Origin: an uncultured Eubacteriales bacterium
Lineage (GTDB): Bacteria; Bacillota; Clostridia; Oscillospirales; UBA644
DNA: 64,000 nucleotides
NCBI GenBank assembly: GCA_934454405.1
Contig: CAKSFN010000012.1
Location: forward strand, 17,945 to 81,944
Direction: 5' to 3'
Position numbers and translations under genes: made by a program. Every line of letters begins with the position of its first letter. The stretch's first letter is position 1. Below the pieces are notes generated by a model. It had not been told where the DNA came from. It ran no database searches and worked only from the letters and a program-made list of their open reading frames with translations. Positions 60,939 to 64,000 of this stretch are shown piece by piece.

Positions 60939-62033
60939 TTAAAACAGTCCTGTCAGATGCAGAAGCCACGCGACGCCGTATACCGCGGCTCCGAAAGCCG
61001 CCGCAAGAAGGACCGTCCAACGGGTCGCCGCCGCTTTATCAACGGGAAGATCGCCGACGAATTTTCCTGTCTGTCCGTTCATTGCAAAAGTGTATTTATT
61101 GCCGTTCCATGTGGTGTTCAGCAGCCATACGGGATAAAGAGCGTACCTTGCCTTTCCGTTGCGGAAACGAACGCTGCTGCTTTCCGCGGTCACGGTGGCG
61201 TAGCCTTCGACCGTGTGCGCGAACGCATCCTCCGTGGAGCGTTTGACCCTCGCGTTTGCGCGGTCTATGCTCTCCTCGGCGGTAACATCGTATTTATCGG
61301 CAAGATATCCTGCAAGATATGCGGTTCTGAAATCAACGGCGCCTGAAAAATCGTACGGCTCCACGGACTCCATTAAATCGTCCGGCATTTTTGAAGATCC
61401 GTCCACGGGCACATGCTCAAAACCGACGCTTCCCGCGCGATGAACCATATAATGCCTTGTTTCCGTATAGTTATAATTGCTGTCGCTCCATACGCGGACG
61501 TTCGTGGCGCGGTAACGCACCTGCGCGTCCACATCGGTGTCAAAGAGCCAGAACGGAACGTATATGCCCTTTATCTCGTCGATATGATTCTGATCCTTGA
61601 ATATTTTCGGCAAAAGACGCTTGCCTTTAAGGTGCTTTGTCAGCCCCTCTTTCGCCGCCTTTTTATCCAGTTTGAAAGGAATAACATAGTCGGGCTTAAG
61701 GCTTCCCGAAAACTGTCCCATCATCACAACGGGGTTGCCGCAGAAAGGGCACGAAGTCGCCGCCGTGTTCTCGTCGCCGACGATTTCGCCGCCGCAGGAA
61801 TTGCAGACATAGGAACGAAGACCTTCCGCTTCGCCCTCCTGCCAGTCTTTTCCCGCGGAAGTCTCCCATTCCATACTGTCCGCCTGTTCTCCCGAAAGCT
61901 CGGCGTCGTAGTCTTTAAGGGTCTCCGTCTCAAATTCCGTATCGCAATACGGACATTTCATTTTTTGAATTTCGCTGTCAAAGGTTATCGCGCCTCCGCA
62001 GCAGGGGCATTTGTATTCCTGCAATGATTGCAT
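60939..62033 (-). CDS. TFIIB-type zinc-ribbon membrane protein (YdjG-like)
   Basis: ATG 62033 (AAAGGA 7 bp upstream) gives 364 residues. Residues 8-30 form one ribbon (CPCCGG ... CPYCDTEF), residues about 74-96 a second (CNSCGGEIVG ... CPFCGN). A long middle (KGIYVPFWLFDTDVDAQVRY) and two hydrophobic segments near the C-terminus (AATRWTVLLAAAFGAAVYGV) follow. This is the YdjG type. Together with the TPM gene and the zinc-ribbon gene beyond it, it suggests a membrane-stress complex. Confidence 0.82.
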   Translation of the reverse strand: MQSLQEYKCPCCGGAITFDSEIQKMKCPYCDTEFETETLKDYDAELSGEQADSMEWETSAGKDWQEGEAEGLRSYVCNSCGGEIVGDENTAATSCPFCGNPVVMMGQFSGSLKPDYVIPFKLDKKAAKEGLTKHLKGKRLLPKIFKDQNHIDEIKGIYVPFWLFDTDVDAQVRYRATNVRVWSDSNYNYTETRHYMVHRAGSVGFEHVPVDGSSKMPDDLMESVEPYDFSGAVDFRTAYLAGYLADKYDVTAEESIDRANARVKRSTEDAFAHTVEGYATVTAESSSVRFRNGKARYALYPVWLLNTTWNGNKYTFAMNGQTGKFVGDLPVDKAAATRWTVLLAAAFGAAVYGVAWLLHLTGLF

Positions 62034-62078
62034 AGACAAATCCTTTCGTTACCGCCGTTTTTTTCAACGGCACGCAGA

Positions 62079-62561
62079 TTACTTTCCGTATTTTTCCGCA
62101 AGACGGTAGAAAAACCCCGTCATCGCGTTTCCGACATTCGTCTCCGCGTCGTATTTTCCGCCGTCCGCAAAACGAATGCAGGTTGAATTCATCACCTCGT
62201 CGGAGATGTGAAAAAGCTTTGAAAGAAGCGGTCTGCGATATTTTCGGATTTTTTCGATTAAATTTTCTTCTTCGGCTATGCGGCGGAATTCTTCGGCTTC
62301 TTCCGCGGTTATCGGCTGATCATCGACCTCGACCTCGTATCCGTCAACAAAGCAGTTTGCTGAAAAAAGCATTGTCTCCCCTTCTTTTATGATCGTGAAA
62401 GAATAGGAATGAGAGAGATCCATTTGTCCGCAGGAAGTTGAGAGCGCCGACATTTCCGCCGTTGTATACACTTGCTTTTTCGAACAGCCGAATAAACCGA
62501 GGCATACGAAAATCATCGCTGAAAAAGTCACCGCCTTTCGCAGGTATTGACTGTTTTTCAT
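62079..62561 (-). CDS. lipoprotein of unknown function
   Basis: The 160-residue precursor has a lipobox LFGC (lipidated Cys 26). The rest is soluble: SHSYSFTIIKEGETMLFSAN, EVEVDDQPITAEEAEEFRRI. It starts 6 bp after the zinc-ribbon gene, so it probably belongs to that operon. No family is recognised. Confidence 0.65.
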   Translation of the reverse strand: MKNSQYLRKAVTFSAMIFVCLGLFGCSKKQVYTTAEMSALSTSCGQMDLSHSYSFTIIKEGETMLFSANCFVDGYEVEVDDQPITAEEAEEFRRIAEEENLIEKIRKYRRPLLSKLFHISDEVMNSTCIRFADGGKYDAETNVGNAMTGFFYRLAEKYGK

Positions 62562-62567
62562 TTTAAC

Positions 62568-63440
62568 TTATCTTGGCAAGGGTCTGCCGCATTCGGGACA
62601 GAATTTCGGAAGCGTCTGTCCCTGCGCGGGCTTCCAGCCGCAGTTTTCACAGCAGCTGTCCGCGCCGGACGGCTTTACCGCACCGCAGTTCCCGCAGAAT
62701 TTTCCGCGGTTGTCCGCGCCGCAGGAGGCGCATTTCCATAATTCTCCGCCCTGCGATCCCGAAACGGGAGCAGGCTCTGACGGTCGGTCAACCGAAACAA
62801 CTGTTTTTTTCATTGCGCCGTCGCCGTCCCAAACGCGATATCTTTCGTCACGTCTCATAAGTATATCCCTGAGCTCGTACATTTTTTTCTCATATTCGCG
62901 ATAAAGATCCGTATACGGGCTGTCGGGGCGGTTGCCGTCGCTCAACTCAATATCGATTTCGCTGAACCACGGAGAATCCACCAGAACGGAAACATTGAAC
63001 TCATAGTCGCACTCATAGCGGCGCGGCTCGTAACTCTTTCGGTTTCCCTCGGCGTCTTTATAAAATATTTCTTCCTTGTTTTCTCTGATCTCCGTATCTA
63101 CGCGCTGCACCTGTGAAAAGCCGATAAGATCCGGATTGCCGGAGCGCCAGTCGGAAAGAGAAGTGACGATAAACAGTTCTCTGTACGGGTTGATATAAAC
63201 CTTTTTGCTTCCGTCAAAGGTCAGCATCGGAGAAAAGGATTCGAGTTTTTTCTTGTTTTCGGCGCGATATTCAAGTTGATTTCTGATGTCCTGCACCGTC
63301 GAATTCCGGCGCTCGCTGAAAAACGGAGACAGTTTCCCCGCGCAATTCTTGCACAGATTTCCGTCTTCCAGCTTGCGATTTCCGAGAAGTCCTATCTTTT
63401 CTCCGCAAATATCGCAGTATTTTTTATCAAACAGTCCCAT
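62568..63440 (-). CDS. DUF4428 and zinc-ribbon protein
   Basis: A 290-residue protein. Residues 9-34 form the DUF4428 Cys pattern (CDICGEKIGLLGNRK with CKNCAG). Residues about 60-205 are soluble (FSPMLTFDGSKKVYINPYRE). Near the end are tandem ribbons: CASCGADNRGKFCGNCG, CCENCGWKPAQ and CPECGRPLPR. The ribbon spacing is shared with the proteins at 56815 and 63638, indicating common descent by duplication. Confidence 0.75.
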   Translation of the reverse strand: MGLFDKKYCDICGEKIGLLGNRKLEDGNLCKNCAGKLSPFFSERRNSTVQDIRNQLEYRAENKKKLESFSPMLTFDGSKKVYINPYRELFIVTSLSDWRSGNPDLIGFSQVQRVDTEIRENKEEIFYKDAEGNRKSYEPRRYECDYEFNVSVLVDSPWFSEIDIELSDGNRPDSPYTDLYREYEKKMYELRDILMRRDERYRVWDGDGAMKKTVVSVDRPSEPAPVSGSQGGELWKCASCGADNRGKFCGNCGAVKPSGADSCCENCGWKPAQGQTLPKFCPECGRPLPR

Positions 63441-63470
63441 ACAAAGCCCCTCCTGTTGTTTGTTTTACGA

Positions 63471-63620
63471 TTATCGTTTCGGGCGTGTCCGCGTTAAACG
63501 CAAAAACCTCGCCGCGTCCTTCTTCTTCGGCCTTTGCCTTGCGATAATATACTGACAGAGAAGAATTCCCGCGATTCCCTCGCCGGGAAGGCTCAATATC
63601 AAAACGGGAATCGCGGTCAA
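63471..63620 (-). CDS. possible small membrane protein (49 aa)
   Basis: A TTG at 63620 with GGAG 6 bp upstream would start a 49-residue peptide: a hydrophobic segment (TAIPVLILSLPGEGIAGILL) followed by a basic tail (RQRPKKKDAARFLRLTRTRP). It fills most of the gap between two zinc-ribbon genes. The non-ATG start and small size make it uncertain. Confidence 0.35.
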   Translation of the reverse strand: MTAIPVLILSLPGEGIAGILLCQYIIARQRPKKKDAARFLRLTRTRPKR

Positions 63621-63637
63621 AAACTTCTCCGCCCTTT

Positions 63638-64000
63638 TTATTTCCTGTCGTTGTCGTCGAATATGTCGCCGCATTCCGGGCAGAACTTCGGCGGATTCGT
63701 CGGGTCTTCGGGCTCCCAGCCGCACTTATCGCAACGGTAAAGAGGAGCGGACTCGGGCTTCTTCGCGCCACAGCTTTGGCAGAACTTGCCTTTGTTCACC
63801 GCGCCGCAGGAACAGGTCCAGCCGACTTCTTCATCAGGCTTTGGCGAGCCGCATTCGGGACAGAATTTGCCCGACGCAACAGCTCCGCACCTGCATTTCC
63901 ACGAGCCTGCCGCAGGTTGGGGCTCGGGCTTCTTCGCGCCGCAGTTCGGGCAGAAGTTGCCGCTTGCGGTCGCACCGCAGGCGCATTTCCAGCCGTCCGC
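63638..64000 (-). CDS. C-terminal part of a tandem zinc-ribbon protein, possibly YdjI-like; 5' end beyond window
   Basis: The frame enters from the right edge and ends with TAA at 63638-63640. The 120 residues seen hold four zinc ribbons in a row: CACGATASGNFCPNCG, CRCGAVASGKFCPECG, CSCGAVNKGKFCQSCG and CDKCG ... CPECG, tail DDNDRK. YdjI-type SPFH proteins carry such ribbons at the C-terminus, and the YdjG- and YdjH-like genes lie just downstream. The SPFH part would be outside the window, so the identity is inferred. Confidence 0.7.
   Translation of the reverse strand, partial: ADGWKCACGATASGNFCPNCGAKKPEPQPAAGSWKCRCGAVASGKFCPECGSPKPDEEVGWTCSCGAVNKGKFCQSCGAKKPESAPLYRCDKCGWEPEDPTNPPKFCPECGDIFDDNDRK

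Noticed and set aside
60134..61246. 370-residue plus-strand frame
   Set aside because: Antisense to the TPM and TFIIB-ribbon genes, no RBS or recognisable motifs.

Overview
The window looks like a chromosomal segment of an endospore-forming member of the Clostridia, probably an uncultured gut Oscillospirales or Christensenellales type. This rests on the spoIIAA-spoIIAB-sigF operon, type I dockerin modules, Gram-positive RBSs (AGGAGG), sigma-A promoters close to TTGACA-N17-TATAAT, several TTG/GTG starts, moderate GC content, and families common in gut Clostridia (DUF4091, DUF4430, DUF512, CD1247-like, GTP-type PEPCK). I see no insertion sequence, prophage module, CRISPR array or rRNA operon.

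Layout. 1-3.1 kb: a truncated XRE-type gene and a secreted beta-helix-like protein with a dockerin. 3.1-3.7 kb: a gene-free stretch holding a large multi-helix inverted-repeat element. 3.7-8.6 kb: membrane protein, CPBP protease, M23/SH3 lysin-like genes, YdcF-like protein, DUF4430 lipoprotein. 8.7-9.1 kb: two tRNA-Ser genes and, divergently, a strong promoter-terminator unit that predicts an unannotated ~108-nt sRNA. 9.1-10.6 kb: spoIIA operon. 10.7-14.9 kb: Rrf2 regulator, cohesin-dockerin protein, cohesin-like surface protein with a 23-unit Pro-Thr-Asp/Glu linker, and a CBM9-like/dockerin protein. 15-21.4 kb: gpmI, a TtcA-like/DUF4085 operon, and a 928-aa membrane-anchored extracellular protein. 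21.7-28.7 kb: lon-engB-rlmB, a degenerate P-type ATPase, yebC, an XRE gene and a zinc-ribbon membrane gene. 28.9-36.4 kb: CBM9-like surface protein, DUF378, HAD phosphatases, acetyltransferase, CD1247-like protein, efp and a CDF transporter. 36.7-43.6 kb: MarR plus heterodimeric ABC exporter, prohibitin-like protein, M18 aminopeptidase. 43.7-56.4 kb: pckG, queH, DUF4091 lipoprotein, tcdA, der, DUF512 protein, yceD-rpmF, DUF421/DUF4363 genes, a kinase-like protein without its phospho-accepting His, and gapA. 56.8-64 kb: a minus-strand cluster rich in Cys4 zinc ribbons with TPM and TFIIB-ribbon membrane proteins that resembles the Bacillus YdjG-YdjH-YdjI membrane-stress system.

How the parts work together. 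The dockerin, cohesin, CBM9-like and DUF4091 proteins point to extracellular glycan binding and breakdown with assembly on the cell surface. gpmI, gapA and pckG supply central carbon metabolism. lon, engB, rlmB, der, efp, rpmF, yceD, queH and tcdA are housekeeping translation and ribosome functions. A family of near-identical palindromes (GGGGCTGTAAAAAA...TTTTTTACAGCCCC) ends several operons across the window.
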